Assembly (NCBI GenBank): GCA_946406115.1
Contig: OX291552.1
Coordinates: 2,542,001-2,606,000 of the forward strand
DNA: 64,000 bases
From: Apoda limacodes
Taxonomy: Eukaryota; Arthropoda; Insecta; Lepidoptera; Limacodidae
Direction: 5' to 3'
Every line of letters starts with the position of its first letter. Position 1 is the first letter of the stretch. The translations under genes were made by a program, and so were the position numbers. The notes beneath the pieces are model-generated. The model was not told where the DNA came from. It did no database searches and saw only the letters and a program-made list of their open reading frames with translations. Shown here in pieces: positions 10,886 through 22,500 of this stretch.

Positions 10886-12180
10886 TAATATACAAAAGGA
10901 GTAAAAATACTTCCTGATAAAAACGATATTAGACGCTAGTTTCAATACTTGCAAAACCTAAGCCACTTTTGATTAGTACAAACTACTGTCAAGGTCATAT
11001 GTCGTAGCCTTAACGTTAAAACAACCATTACTGTTAAAACTCCGTTAAAGTGGCAAAGTACCTATCGGTTCGGTTCCGAGAACATTACGTTGCGTTGGTT
11101 GTTTACAGCTTAGAATGTTAAATATGTATGTAGTTTTTATTATTGATAGAGATACCTAAACTTACATATAATCAGAGAATAAAGATGATTTCATCGACTG
11201 TTTTAGCTCCTTAGTTAATACCCATCAAAACGGAAACGTTATATTTATAACTGTATGTAGGACTTCATTTTTTGAGCCAATAAATACAAGTTCCTGCAAT
11301 TATAAAATTGCTTAAAAGGCTTTAGTAAGAAATGGTAACAGATAATGGGTAGACTTTTCAATAATTATTTTTAAATACCATTAAGGTGGAAAATAAACTT
11401 ACGGTCCGCCTGATGTTGAGCGGTGAACAGAAAAATGCTCGTTCCCTAAACTAAAGTTGAGATATATGAGAGAATGATACACAATTGCGTCTTAACTAAA
11501 CTATAATGGAACTTATTCACAACAGGATTAAAAAAATCTGATGAGATGTGACCAGAGTCGAGGCCGCTGCGGGTCCCGTACCGAGATAACTTTTTCTCCA
11601 GCACTTAACTTTATCAGCATTATTTCACAGCACATGTGTTGTTATGGTGGATTTTCCAAAAAATAAAAAAAAACAAAAAGTAAAAATTTAAGGGATCTAA
11701 TCTACTGTAAAAACGGTAATACATACAAGTTTTAAACTAAGGTTAGATAGTAAGGGCTCGTTAGAATAACAAAAAGGAGGAGAGTTTCCAACAGAGGGCG
11801 TCGAAGTCTGACTTGCACCTGGCCGGTTTTTCAAGATGACAACGGCTTTGTGACAGTAAACAGTACAGCCTGTAGACGGACAGGCAGACAGACAAATCTC
11901 ATTAGGAAGACATATTTTCATTGGGATACAAACTCTTAAATCTGAGTAATATCATTAAAACTTTGCCACAGGCCTTAAGTGTATATAAGATTATAACTAA
12001 TATTTTTTAAGTTTTTAAGTTGCATATAAAAACGACTCGCACTTGACAAACAACGAAAAACTGTTAATTGTTGCAACTATTTCCTACTTTCAGTTGAAAA
12101 ACTACACAAATTCGTCTTTAGACATACATAGAGGTAGGTTGCGTAAATATTTGTTTAAAGATAGCTCGTGTTAGTTCGCG
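10886..12180. other. AT-rich DNA with a LINE B scrap
   Basis: A ~35-bp minus-strand scrap of LINE B 3' end (ACGGTCCGCCTGATGTTGAG) lies at 11399-11425. A stretch at 11700-11740 resembles the AAAACAGT/ATACATACAAAC body of the 5S-SINE relatives. Otherwise nothing recognised. Confidence 0.4.
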
Positions 12181-12183
12181 CTC

Positions 12184-12225
12184 GCGGGTGCGGGTGCGTG
12201 TGCGGGTGCGGGTGCGGGTGTGAAT
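12184..12225 (+). repeat. GGGTGC hexanucleotide microsatellite
   Basis: About six copies of GGGTGC with one GTGTGC variant, a GC-rich tract in AT-rich surroundings. Confidence 0.85.
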
Positions 12226-12574
12226 GTGGCTGGCACCGCACTTATCAGAGAAGTCATGTTTTATGCAACTAATCAGTCAAACAAAAAAAATCATCTTTGC
12301 TTTCTTTCTTCATTAAAAAGTTGACACTGCAAATACATTTTTAAGTAAACTGCAAACAGTCGCGGCCGTAAAGTTAATTAAAAATTACTTGAACTGTCTT
12401 CTTGGAGTGATGTGTGCATATATGCATTTGTTTGTAGTTTTATGCAGTGTGTGTGTAACGTGTATCAAGTAGGGTTTTGTATATACTTTTCCTTTTTACA
12501 TATTAGATTGCTTGTCCCTAAAATTATCTAGATTATTACTGCCATGCATCAAAACTGTTGCATTGTATATTGTA

Positions 12575-13465
12575 CTAGCTTTTACCAGTGGCTTCGCCTC
12601 CCTAAATTTGTTTATCGGCGTAGGATTCTTACGGCAACTCCTCAATTATAGAAATTAAAACCTACTCAAACTTGACGTTCTCTCTCTCTCTCACTATCTC
12701 TCTCTATCTCTCCCCCTCTCTCTTTCATTTTCTCAAAAATTAAAATAAATAATTCACTACTAACAATTAATTAACTAATGGATTAACCTTGCGATCTTGG
12801 TGCTCCATACAAACTTTGAACCACCGTTTAGGGGAAGAGTTTTGGAAAATCTTTTTAAGTGAAAACTTCTTTAGCGGCGTTGTGCACTTTTTTTGGTATG
12901 GGTAAAAAATGATAAACTCGCGTCAGGTCACGTGTCCTAATCGTGGAAATTCGTAAGACGGAAACCGTAATGCCACGCCTATTATAATTTTTATTTTTAG
13001 TATTCGCGATTATGAGTAGTACAGGGAGGTTGGATATGGAATTTTAATTCTATGACAGATTGCGATGTCAAATATACTACGTCAAAAAAGTAAATAAACA
13101 AACATTATTATTTCTTGACAATGTCAAAGACATGTCTTGTGACATATTTGAGTGTTAAGCGCGAATCGTGTGTAAAGGTTTTCACTTCTGCCGGCACTCC
13201 CGGAGTGCAACTCGTTTTTTTTAGTGAACGCCTACATCATAATAGCTATATGTGTGCTAAATTTCAGCTCGATCCGTCCAGTGGTTGGAGCTGTGCGTTG
13301 ATAGATCAGTTATATCTATATATAGTTATAGTATATAACCTTTCTCGCTAAATGGGCTATCTAATCCTGAAAGAATTTTTTAAACCGGACCAGTAGTTCC
13401 TGCGAATAGCGCGTTAATGAAAACAAACAAAGAAACTCTTCAGCTTTATAATATTATAGTATAGG
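12575..13465 (-). mobile_element. Non-autonomous Helitron carrying a nested element
   Basis: The minus-strand 3' end is at 12575, reading ...GGAGGCGAAGCCACTGG then CTAG before T. The 5' end near 13465 reads ACTATAATATTATAAAGCTG then AAGAGTTTC. The interior has a CT/GA-rich tract (12681-12725) also seen in the Helitron at 39774. The AAGTGAAAAC-element sits inside at 12857-13222, explaining the extra length. No Rep or helicase coding sequence. Confidence 0.7.
12857..13222 (+). mobile_element. Short AAGTGAAAAC-element, copy 2, nested in a Helitron
   Basis: Colinear with 9822-10098: AAGTGAAAACTTCTTTAGCG at the start, ACTCGCGTCAGGTCACGTG inside, GTTTTCACTTCTGCCGGC and GCACTCCCGGAGTGC near the end, then a T-run. 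It has about 110 bp (13065-13175) that the other copy lacks. Its position inside the Helitron dates it after that insertion. Confidence 0.6.
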
Positions 13466-13679
13466 TATTTTATATTATATATACTCCCATGTCTTTTTAC
13501 TAAAAATACTACTAATATATTAGAACTAGGTTATTTCCGCGACTTTTCCGCGTGGTACATAATAAAAGCTTTTAACTTTTTATGGTTTTACTTACAAAAA
13601 TATCAGAATTCTCATTAAATTTTTCATCCCCCATTCTGCTCTCTAGGAGATGATTATCTAAAGACGGTGAAACACGTCA

Positions 13680-13890
13680 ATCTTAATTTTAACCTGAACA
13701 CCGCTTTAATGCATTATGTTTCAAAAATGACAGATTTCCGAACCCCAATATGTATAATCCTCCCTTAGAACTGGCCTACCCTATAACAAAAACTTTGTGA
13801 AAAATTTCATGTTTCAAGACCCAGTAGTTTGGGAAGTGCTTTGATATATCAGTCAGCGAGTCTGTCAGTTTACTATTTTATATAGATACT
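13680..13890 (-). mobile_element. Helitron-like 5' fragment
   Basis: On the minus strand reads TATCTATATAAAATAGTAAA, CTGACTGATATATC, CCCAAACTACTGGGTC and GAAACATGAAATTTTTCAC, the order seen in 5' parts of lepidopteran Helitron-like elements. The 3' part is missing. Confidence 0.4.
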
Positions 13891-13913
13891 CATAGATAAA
13901 TAAATTAAATGAC

Positions 13914-13950
13914 ACGGTCCGCCTGATGGTAAGCGGTCACCGTGGCCTAA
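13914..13950 (-). mobile_element. LINE B 3' scrap
   Basis: ACGGTCCGCCTGATGGTAAG then CGGTCACCGTGGCC is the reverse complement of the LINE B 3' terminus, without the poly(A). Confidence 0.6.
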
Positions 13951-15270
13951 GTATGTATTAGTTCAGTATCAACGAATATGCGTTGTGTATTAAATTTCAA
14001 GTAGATAGGATAAAATAGAAGAGATCTATGGACACATTAGGAACATGATTAATTATCTTTTCCACTTTATAGATTTCCATCAAACACAGCTTAGAACAAA
14101 CTCGATTAGACCAGTCTTTTAATAAAAAAAAACTATATTGAAATTGGTTCATGACCGACTGCTACGATGCTACAAACAGACAGACATACAAACAGTACGC
14201 ACTAACAAATGTAGGCATCAAATTTAGTACACGCCTTCGTTAAAACTGTATCATCTTTGTCCATTGCAGTCAAAGTGACGCAAGTAAAATTTACAGTCGG
14301 AAAACAAAACCTTCAGAAAGTTTACAAGAAACTTGGAAAGCTGTAGTTGACGTGTCAATCAGCTCCCCGTAACGAGCTTGTAACGAGCTTGTAACGGAGT
14401 AAGGTAATTGTGCTAAGTGCGGACCTAGGGCAACGCCGAACTTTTACTACCTACCAAATTACCAAGTGACCTAACTACAAAGACGGATAAGTGCGAAAAG
14501 GGCTCACGCTGTGATGGTTCCGTAACTTTCTCATAATAAAAGACACTGTTACCAATTTTTATTATTTTATAAATTTTAGGGTGTTAAAGTATGAACATTT
14601 CCGTTTTGTAATAAAAAATTTAAATCAAGGTTTTGTAGGTTGAAATAATTATTAAATCAAAGTATTTACCCTAGTCGTCTATACATTACTGCCTTCTAAT
14701 AGGAAGATCATTTAAACCTCCTGAACCTGGACTCTACAAATTGTTTGAATTCATTTGTACTGCTACTTGCAAAGATTTCTTTTTCGTGGAAAATTGTCGA
14801 AATCGCGGTAGAAAAAGTGGTAGCCGGTTGGTTCAAGGTACGGCGAGTCCAGTAGGTAGGGTAAAGTAAGCCTCAACGCGCGCTGCTCTCTGCATATCAT
14901 TTATACCATGGGGCACCCATTTTTCAAGTTTTATAATTTTACCGATTTGCTACAAATGATTCAATATGCTGAGTATGCTAACGTCAAACCATGCCGCTAA
15001 TGCTCTGGTTGTTTGACACGATCATCACCTTCAATTCCTCATTATTTACCATAGTGGCTGATCTGTCTTCTGGTTTATTTTTCCGGATGAAGTTTCCACT
15101 ACGAAAGCAGTTAAACCAATAACTCACAATATCTATTATGTACTTCTTGTTCGAATTCTCAAAAGCTTATCTAAGTTAATTCTAAGTTCAAGTTACTACA
15201 ACCTTCTCTGAATGATTACTCTATGTACTAAAAAAATAACACATCAATTCTGGGGTAAAATATTTATCGA
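13951..15270. other. AT-rich DNA with weak repeat traces
   Basis: ACTGCTACGATGCTACAAAC then AGACAGACATAC near 14158-14190 looks like the edge of the repeat family at 2575. A CGAGCTTGTAA direct repeat is at about 14375. No gene supported. Confidence 0.4.
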
Positions 15271-15999
15271 TCTATACTAATATATAAAGCTGAAGAGTTT
15301 GTTTGTTTGAACGCGCTAATCTCAGGAACTACTGGTCGGATTTAAAAAATTCTTTAAAGTAAAGTGTTGGATAGCCTATTTATCGAGGAAGGCTATAGGC
15401 TATATATCATCACGCTAACACAAACAGGAGCGGAGTACTAATGAGAAATGTTTCAAAATCGGGGTTTTTTTTGAGAGCTTCCGCTGCGTGCGCTGCGTAA
15501 ACGGTTGAAAGTTTAGCAAAAATCATGTATGACAGAATTGTTCCCCTATAAAAGTTCTAAAAAAAAGTTCGCGACAGCATATGTCTATATTTAAGGTTGG
15601 CTCACTATAACCTTTTTTATGCTTACCATATTTGTTCTAAAATAATGCATTATTTGTGAAGGTGTTTTTATAAACATGATATTAATCTTTATCCAAATAA
15701 ATACGTTATTCATCACAAGCATTTAATTTAAAACAAAATTACCCTGTTCATCATTCGATTTCAATGAATATCTTAGGAGATATCGCAGTTTTAAAATAAC
15801 GTGGCAGCAAAATAAATATCTAGTATTCCGCGCGCATTTGTGATGTGCGAGGCCGGCGGGCAGTCATGAGGGGTAAGGGCGGTACGTATTATTTAAAAAT
15901 ATTTTACCTTCCGCGTTTTTTTTATAATTGAGGAGTTGCCATAAGAATCCTATGCCGATAACCAAATTTAGGGCGGGCGAAGCCGCTGGCAAAAGCTAG
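15271..15999 (+). mobile_element. Non-autonomous Helitron, complete ends
   Basis: Starts A|TCTATACTAATATATAAAG and ends GGGCGGGCGAAGCCGCTGGC then AAAAGCTAG|T. These are the rolling-circle hallmarks: 5' TC, 3' hairpin (GCGGGCGAAGCCGC) about a dozen bases before CTAG, insertion between A and T, no target duplication. The interior includes GAGGAGTTGCC and a GATATTAATCTTTATC stretch shared with 49177-49815. About 729 bp with no Rep/helicase frame, so it depends on a partner elsewhere. Confidence 0.85.
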
Positions 16000-16012
16000 T
16001 ACTACTATAAAA

Positions 16013-16260
16013 CTGTTTGTATGTCTATACTTATATTAAAAAGAGATCACATTTGTTTGTTTGTTTGTATGTATGAGGAAATATCTGCATCTGAACTGAA
16101 CCGATTTAAAAAAATCTTTTATATAAGCGACATTATTATATTTCAGTAAAATAGGGTATTTAGATTGAGAGTTCCCGCGGGAATATATTTATCTGCGAGA
16201 CATTACTCCTTACTTTGTAACATACAATTGACTTGATTTTTTGGTAGAGAGTAATTTAGA
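16013..16260 (+). mobile_element. Helitron-like 5' fragment
   Basis: CTATACTTATATTAAAAAGA, repeated TTTG units, GAACTGAACCGATTTAAAAA and TTCCCGCGGGAATATA follow the usual order of a Helitron-like 5' half. No 3' end is found. Confidence 0.4.
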
Positions 16261-16789
16261 ATAGGTTTTTCTACACCTAAAACCACAGGGCACCTCTAGT
16301 TTAACATAATTGGATCTATGTACCTGTTATAGTATGACGGAAAAACTAAATTGGGACTCGCCATGTTTAATACAAATATTTTCAATCCGTTTGCATCTGC
16401 TGGTAACGAGGTATCTTAGGATTGGACACAATTTGTTCTATGTGCGTAAATCCAAGCCACAGGGATAGCTTCTAAGCTGTTTCCTTCGGAAAAAATAGGT
16501 ATTTGTCAGTGTCTTCTTACTCTGCCTAATATTTTGGGGAAAAGGCGTAATTTTATTCGTGTATGTTTGTTAGTTTTGATACCAAAGCGATGGCTGATTC
16601 ATGTGTCATACTCGTGAACGGGTGCCGCCTGTGAAGGCTGGTCTGCTCTTGCAAACTTCTTTGTATTCTTAGTATTTCGTCTTACTTTTTTGTTTAGTTT
16701 ATTAATACTGTAAGACATTGATTATTTATTAGTGATGAATACATAAACTGTCTTTTTTATATTAGATACTTTTTTATGTTGTGTTTGTG

Positions 16790-17042
16790 CTTTATATTTC
16801 ATGTTTTTTATGTTTGTAATGGAAAGTGTCCTTTTATGATAGGGAGGGCATTTTCTAATATTTTAATTGGACGCTGTAAGAGAAAGGGAGAAAAGAAATG
16901 CCCTTGCTGAGTTTCTTGCCGGTTCTTCTCAATACAAGGTCTCCCGCCCTATAGACTTACGAACCGATGGCGTAGTGACATTCATAAGTGCTTAATTATT
17001 GTAGCCTAAACAGAATAAATTATATTGAATTTGAATTTGAAT
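16790..17042 (+). mobile_element. LINE 3' UTR with TTGAAT-type tail
   Basis: TTGCTGAGTTTCTTGCCGGT then TCTTCTC, ACATTCATAAGTGCTT and a TATTGAATTTGAATTTGAAT tail. I recognise this 3' UTR from lepidopteran LINEs. No RT remnant is readable upstream, so the copy is truncated or its coding region is eroded. Confidence 0.6.
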
Positions 17043-18283
17043 AGACATCAGAAATAAAATAGACATAAAATGTGTGTACCTATATATTATATACGAATAT
17101 ATGTTTAGCGACATGGTTTTTTTTATACCTGAAGGGGGTGGTCAGGCTGGATACACAGTGGACAGTCTCCTTCATAAATCTCTTTGAGCTAAGGTTACAT
17201 TATGAAATTAATTTCATGCATGATTAAATTAATTTTACAAAAATACCTTTAATACTTACTAGTGAACACACACTTCGTAATTTAGACTTAGCTTTAGACC
17301 TAGGTGACAGCGGGTGAGCCTGTCGCTGTGACTCTGCTTCTGCTAAAGTTATCTAAAAACTTCGGTAGCTTTGTATGTGTTCCATAAGTCGTAGATCCTA
17401 CTTTAAGTGATAAGTGGTGTTATCAAAGAGCACGCACTCAAATATTATTTGCAATAAGTTACGATTGATTAGTGGAAGTGAAACACAACCAAAAGATAGG
17501 TACTTACAAAAAGCAGATCTTTAACTTTATATTTACTATAAAAATATGTCTTAGCCAAATGTTTATTCTGAAAATAAAACTAAAGTAACTTGATCACATT
17601 AAGTTCCAGTAGAAATAGTAACTTCGACGTTTGATCATAACTTTGAGTAACAGTTATCTGTAAATTATTGTGTTGATGGATTTTATATGTGCAAGTGTGG
17701 AATGGAACGCGGAAGGTAAATTTGTGTGTTCCCTCTATTCGTAACAAATAATTATATTTGAAAGATACAAAAAGTGTATACCTATATTGTAGATAGATGT
17801 AGATTTATCGTACAATCAGTTTAGTTGTGTATCCGTATGAAGACGTAGTCTTAGGTACGTATTTGCCACGTATCAAAATGTTGTGACATTTAGGTCTGTT
17901 ATTTTCATCAAAATGGGCTTAGTTGTTCAGCTGTTATATCGTGACAAAGATACAAACTCTATAAAAGCTTACTGCAAAAAGTTAATTATGCTATATAATT
18001 TATCTAGTATTTGTACCTATTTCATACTATATCTAGGTATGAATAAACTTTACATTAGAAAGTAAGGCAAAGTACATAACAGTAATAAATAAAATATGGT
18101 ATTCCCAACTTTAAAAAGGTCTTATCGTTGAATAAGTTCTCGTTACGAGCCACGTGATTTTAACGTTTAATTTTATTTGAAAGCAAAATAAGTATAAACT
18201 TAGCATAAAGCAGTTTATTCAAAACAAACAAACGGTAGGATTTTGTAATGTTTCTTTGTTTTTAGTTTCGTAGATAGTAAAAA
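17043..18283. other. AT-rich DNA, nothing recognised
   Basis: Small open frames only (for example 17883-18065) with no recognisable features. Confidence 0.4.
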
Positions 18284-18878
18284 TCCTACTAAAATTATAA
18301 AAGTGAAAGCTTGTTTTGATGTTTGTTACCCTTTCACGCTTCAACCATTGGACGGATCGGGATGAAACTTGGTATACATATAGGTTAGGTTCTGGAATAG
18401 CATAAAGGCTTTTATTTTTATCCCGAAATTCCCGTGGGAATAACTATAACAGAGCTTAAACGAACTATAGCTATAGCTACAGCTTGATATAGCAAACTTC
18501 ATTAGTGTAATTAAGGAGTAAATCACAGTGGCCGATAACCGAATTTAGGGCAGGCGGAGCCGCTAGCAAATTAGTATAGCAAATTAAGGAGTTCCTCGCC
18601 GATAACCGAATTTAGGGCGGGCTTCAACCACTGGACGGATCGGGATGAAACTTGGCACACCTATGGTTTAAGTCCTGGAATAGCACATAGGCTACTTTTT
18701 ATCCCGAAAAATTCAAAAGTTCCCGCGGGAATAACTATGACCGAGCTATAACGAAGTATAGCTATAGCCACAGCTTGCTATAGCAATCGTCATAAGTATA
18801 ATAATTAATGATTACCTAATTAAGGAGTTCCACGCCGATAACCGATTTAGGGCGGGCGGAGCCGCTGGCAAAATCTAG
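18284..18878 (+). mobile_element. Helitron with internally duplicated 3' units
   Basis: Begins A|TCCTACTAAAATTATAAAA and ends GGGCGGGCGGAGCCGCTGGC then AAAATCTAG|T. Two internal copies of the segment TTCAACCA(T/C)TGGACGGATCG through GCTTG(A/C)TATAGCAA occur (about 18336 and 18617). The 3'-end phrase CCGATAACCGA then TTTAGGGC occurs three times (about 18534, 18600 and 18837). The middle one is cut after GGGCGGGC and runs directly into the second body. Confidence 0.75.
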
Positions 18879-19250
18879 TTAAATTTTTTTTTTAAATTCT
18901 CATCTAAATAAAGGTAATAATATATTATCCTCGTAATGTTAGTAAAATAGAATAAAAATTGATGACTTACCAAGATTTTGATTGAAAACAGACACTGATT
19001 GAGAATTTGAAATGTCTGTTCCACTAGCAAACTATGACTTAAATAATTAAAACGATTGTAATTAAAAATACGTAGTCAGATGTACATAGTACAATCGTGC
19101 GTTGTTCTAAAATGAGGTTATCCGAATCAGTCTAACACATTTTTTGTGCAAATAATTTTATCATACCGCGACCTTGCTCCCAGATATCGCCAAATTTTGC
19201 TAGTCCTAACGTCATCATAAGTGATAACTACACAAGAATAGAGCACTCAC
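18879..19250. other. AT-rich DNA downstream of a candidate splice donor
   Basis: No repeat recognised. It would be intronic if the minus-strand exon ending at 19251 is real. Confidence 0.35.
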
Positions 19251-19575
19251 CTGGATAAATTAAAAAGAAAAAAAAACAATCCTTGCCACTACACAACACT
19301 TTTTTTCAAAGCACTCGTAATTAAAAAAAAAACTATGTTGAATTTAGAACGTATCGGTGTTGTCAGCCGCGTAAGTGCAATAGCTGGTTGTGTTTCGTAT
19401 AAGCGCCGTTATGCACATCGCGCGTTCGCCGGCGGTCGCCGACTGGCGGCGCGCACGCATCGTGCCGTCCCCCGCGCGTCGTCAAAAAATACTCTGCGAA
19501 AAATAATGGCGGGAGAAAACTGGCAAAAACTGAAGGGGTGCGCTCGACGTTTCTCGCACTGAGGCTGTATGCTAA
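19251..19575 (-). other. Candidate host first exon (non-coding), minus strand
   Basis: On the minus strand TTTATCCAG|GTGAGTGC (junction 19251/19250) fits a consensus 5' splice site. Upstream is a CpG-rich block (about 19365-19570) unlike the AT-rich surroundings, with TCAGTG, an insect initiator-like sequence, near 19560 at its upstream edge. No long minus frame with a plausible start runs into the donor, so a 5' UTR exon is the simplest reading. Two opposed chance frames (19335-19562 plus, 19409-19624 minus) reflect GC content rather than coding. Transcript data would decide. The start is a guess. Confidence 0.35.
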
Positions 19576-19680
19576 TCCATCGTATACTCGGGCCCTTTTT
19601 TCCGGGTTGGGGGTTGGGGTGCAATTAAAAAGCCGCGCGTGCGTGTGGGGGTGCGATTAGAAAGGAGGCGGGCGGAATGA
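19365..19680. promoter_or_regulatory. CpG-rich block, candidate promoter
   Basis: Dense CpG (CGCGCGTTCGCCGG, GGCGGCGCGCACGC, CCGCGCGTGCG), then G-rich GGGTTGGGGGTTGGGG at 19603-19618. The window is otherwise AT-rich, and the dispersed GC-rich repeat at 6118/44774 is not present here. Confidence 0.4.
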
Positions 19681-20929
19681 GTCTGTCACATTTTTTTTAC
19701 TTTTACTACTTTACTTTTTTCTAGTCTGGCGTTTCGTGTTCGGATACTTGTAGTTAGGTGCAGGGAATCGATCGCTCGTCTGCAGTTTTAATTTAAATTG
19801 CAATGAGTTTTATTTTTGGTACATATTTAATAGAGTTTCTGACATAGCATGATAGTGCAGATAATGATACCAAATATAGGTAGTTGTTTTTGTACTCTCT
19901 TATCTCTACACGTGCCAATGTTAAACGTTATATAGGTATAGGTAAGTTATTCTAGTGTAAGGTGCTAGTAATATTTAACGGTAGGTTATTAATTATATTG
20001 TACGTACCTATATTAATTAAGTTTATTAAATATTATGCAAAGTTTAACAATTCAAATGTAGAACTGGTCATGATTTGCAAACAAAGAAAACAAGAATCTA
20101 TGCCAAGGTATCTAGAACACAATAAATTGTTAAGACAGTGTAACTGGCCACTAAAGACTGACAAACTTATTTGTTCACGTGGTCTCGGCGTTACGTACAT
20201 TGAAACTAGTTTAAAGTCAGTAATATTTGTATAGGACGGAGCTAGTTTAGTATTATTTTCGCTAGAATAGTTAATTTGGTGCGTTCAAGGGGTGCCTTTT
20301 GCAACGGCGAGGACGCTGCAAGCTCAGAGCTGAGCGCTGCAGCTTGCGCTCTAGACTGTCGTATGTCAATACGCGTCAAAAGCGCGAAAGTGTCTCGTGT
20401 CTTTTCGAACATTTTCTTTTATGTTTTAAATTTTAAGTTTTAGATAAATCATATTGCTTTAAAAATAAAAGTATTAAGTATATTGTACTTTTAGTTTATT
20501 TCAATACTTTTAGAAGAAAGATTAGAAGAGTAGGTACATAATCTCAGAATCTTCTGAACGGTTTCTAAAAAATATTTTGTTCTGCATTAAAGGTTTGAGT
20601 CGTAAAAAAACAGTACTACGTTAGAAATCGACAGATAAATTCTGTTGGGTAGTTGGCTATAGATAGTTTATATATCCCATGTATAGATATCTATTGTGAA
20701 ATTGTAACTGACAACTGCAGACAGCAGCTCTGTACAGAGGAGATATTTAAGAAGAAATTATACAAAGGAGTCTTTATTAAAGCAATAGAAATTACACAAT
20801 TATGTTCAGAATTTTCGTTTGGCTCTATGTGTGACCGTAAATCATAAAAAAATGTATGCAGTTTTCAAAGATGTATTGTTGGAGGTTTAACTAAAATCTG
20901 GTGCATGTATCATTTTGGTACGCCGCCTA
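19681..20929. other. AT-rich DNA with a GC-rich pocket
   Basis: A GC-rich pocket at 20295-20400 contains GCTGCAAGCT and AGCTTGCGCT, which are partly self-complementary. No gene supported; the 90-residue frame at 19962-20234 has no recognisable features. Confidence 0.35.
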
Positions 20930-21008
20930 GAAGCCCAGTAATCGAGGAGTTGCTGTAAAGATCCCGATAACCGAATAGAGCGCGGGCAAAGTCGCGGGTA
21001 AACGCTAG
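20930..21008 (+). mobile_element. Helitron 3' fragment
   Basis: CGAGGAGTTGC, CCGATAACCGAATAGAGCGC then GGGCAAAGTCGCGGG and CTAG before T. This is a diverged version of the 3' ends at 15999, 18878 and 40316. Confidence 0.6.
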
Positions 21009-21621
21009 TAAAAAAAAATATCAAAAAATATGATAATTTAAAAATAAACATGACTTATAATGTCAGAGAGTTATTAAAAAATAAACTAATATACAAAATA
21101 TTGTGTAAAAAAACTGCCACATTACTTTACTTATTTTTATCATACCATTTTTTTATCAGTTATAACCGTTGCAAAGTTCACACATAAAATCATTGTTTGT
21201 ATTTTAACAATTATTTATGCAGAGGTATCTAATGACGAGGTCCGACCTCAGTTGCAGCTTAGCTCGCCCCTCGGGCGCACGGCCATAGACCAGTGACCAG
21301 GTTCAATTTATTAACATTACAATAACTTAGTTTAGAGGGTAGCAATTAATTGCCGTCTACTGAAGAAAAAAATCACAATGTTTATATTATTGATGTGTAG
21401 CCATAGAACAAAAAAAATGTATATTGATATTTGTAACAAATTTTTAGTTTTATTTGTGAAAATATAAGTCGAAGTTGACTGACTTCAGCCAACTATTAAG
21501 AGTATTAAGGGTATTATTTTAAAATATGCAAAACAAAAATACAACAATATAAATTTTTATTTTTTTAATTTAATAAGTACCTAAATTTAGTATTTTAATA
21601 TTATTTATATAAGTCACTTAC
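21009..21621. other. AT-rich DNA, nothing recognised
   Basis: A short GC-richer stretch at 21238-21300 only. It would be intronic if the minus-strand exon at 21622 is real. Confidence 0.35.
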
Positions 21622-21890
21622 CTTCTCTAGGCTCCGATGTTGTTACACCAAAAACGCAGTACAACAAAAAAATCAACAAAATTTTAACAAAGTCACTACA
21701 GTATCCGGTAACTGAACTCGATAATAAATAAACAAACTCAACTTGTGTTCACAAAACGTTCGCGAATAAAAAAATACTATTTGATTATAGAACGTTCCAA
21801 AAATGCAGTCCCAACTGTCCGGTAAATCCGTCACGCGACTAGTTCGGTCCACACACGCACGTGAGAAACTTTATGCGAAGTTTAACCGAA
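21622..21890 (-). other. Candidate host first exon (non-coding), minus strand
   Basis: On the minus strand GCCTAGAGAAG|GTAAGTGACT (junction 21622/21621) is a near-perfect 5' splice site. Upstream lie GTGTAACAACATCGG, a mixed-composition stretch with initiator-like GACAGTTG and GTTCAGTT, then the CpG-rich island at 21890-22500. No start codon begins a sustained frame through the donor, so I read it as a 5' UTR exon of a gene running toward lower coordinates. The 5' limit is arbitrary. Together with 19251 it would be one of two alternative first exons. Confidence 0.42.
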
Positions 21891-22500
21891 AACTTTCGCC
21901 GGCACGCGCTCGCATAGTTTAACTTCAACAGATTTTTTCAAACTTGAAAAATATTTTTAAAGGCCGAGTTCCAAATTTAAAAATTTAATTGCAGTTCTTA
22001 ATTTGTATTTTTATTTATTTTTTTCGGAGGCGTCCACCCGTCCGGTTGGGTCTGGACAGTCTGCAATATTAACGCGAGCGGCGTCCACCTTTTGTAATGA
22101 AACGTTCACACATGCTTCCGCATTACCGTCCCAATGCCATCAATAATGAAGCCGGGCGGGAAAAAACAAAACGGGGCACCTCTCCGGGCGAGGCGCCCGC
22201 CAACACTACAGCCTCCTCGTCAAAGATCAGAATTGCATATCTGGGTTGCGTTAATGAGCGGGGGTTGGGGGATGTAGGGGGTCGAAAAAGTGGCACCGCT
22301 CTCGCGCGAATATAAATTCATCGCCAAAAAATCATTACGCGGGGGGTGGTATTACGGGCTGGAGTTTGGTGCGCGGGTTCGTCCGCATAGTTTTTAAATC
22401 GGGCTCTCACTCGTCGGCGCGGCGCCGCGGCGGGCGGAGGCCGCGGCACTACTGCACCCTGGCTCGCCACTGGCTGCACTACCAACTATCACGCATGCAC
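21890..22500. promoter_or_regulatory. CpG-rich island, candidate promoter
   Basis: Contains GCGAGCGGCGTCCACC, GGGCGAGGCGCCCGCC, CTCTCGCGCGAATATAAATT (a TATAAA-like string on the plus strand) and a block near 22417-22450 built of GCGGCG/GCCGCGG. This is the longest GC-rich stretch in the window. The open frame at 22366-22800 starts here but becomes Lys-rich noise, so I do not call it a gene. Confidence 0.45.
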
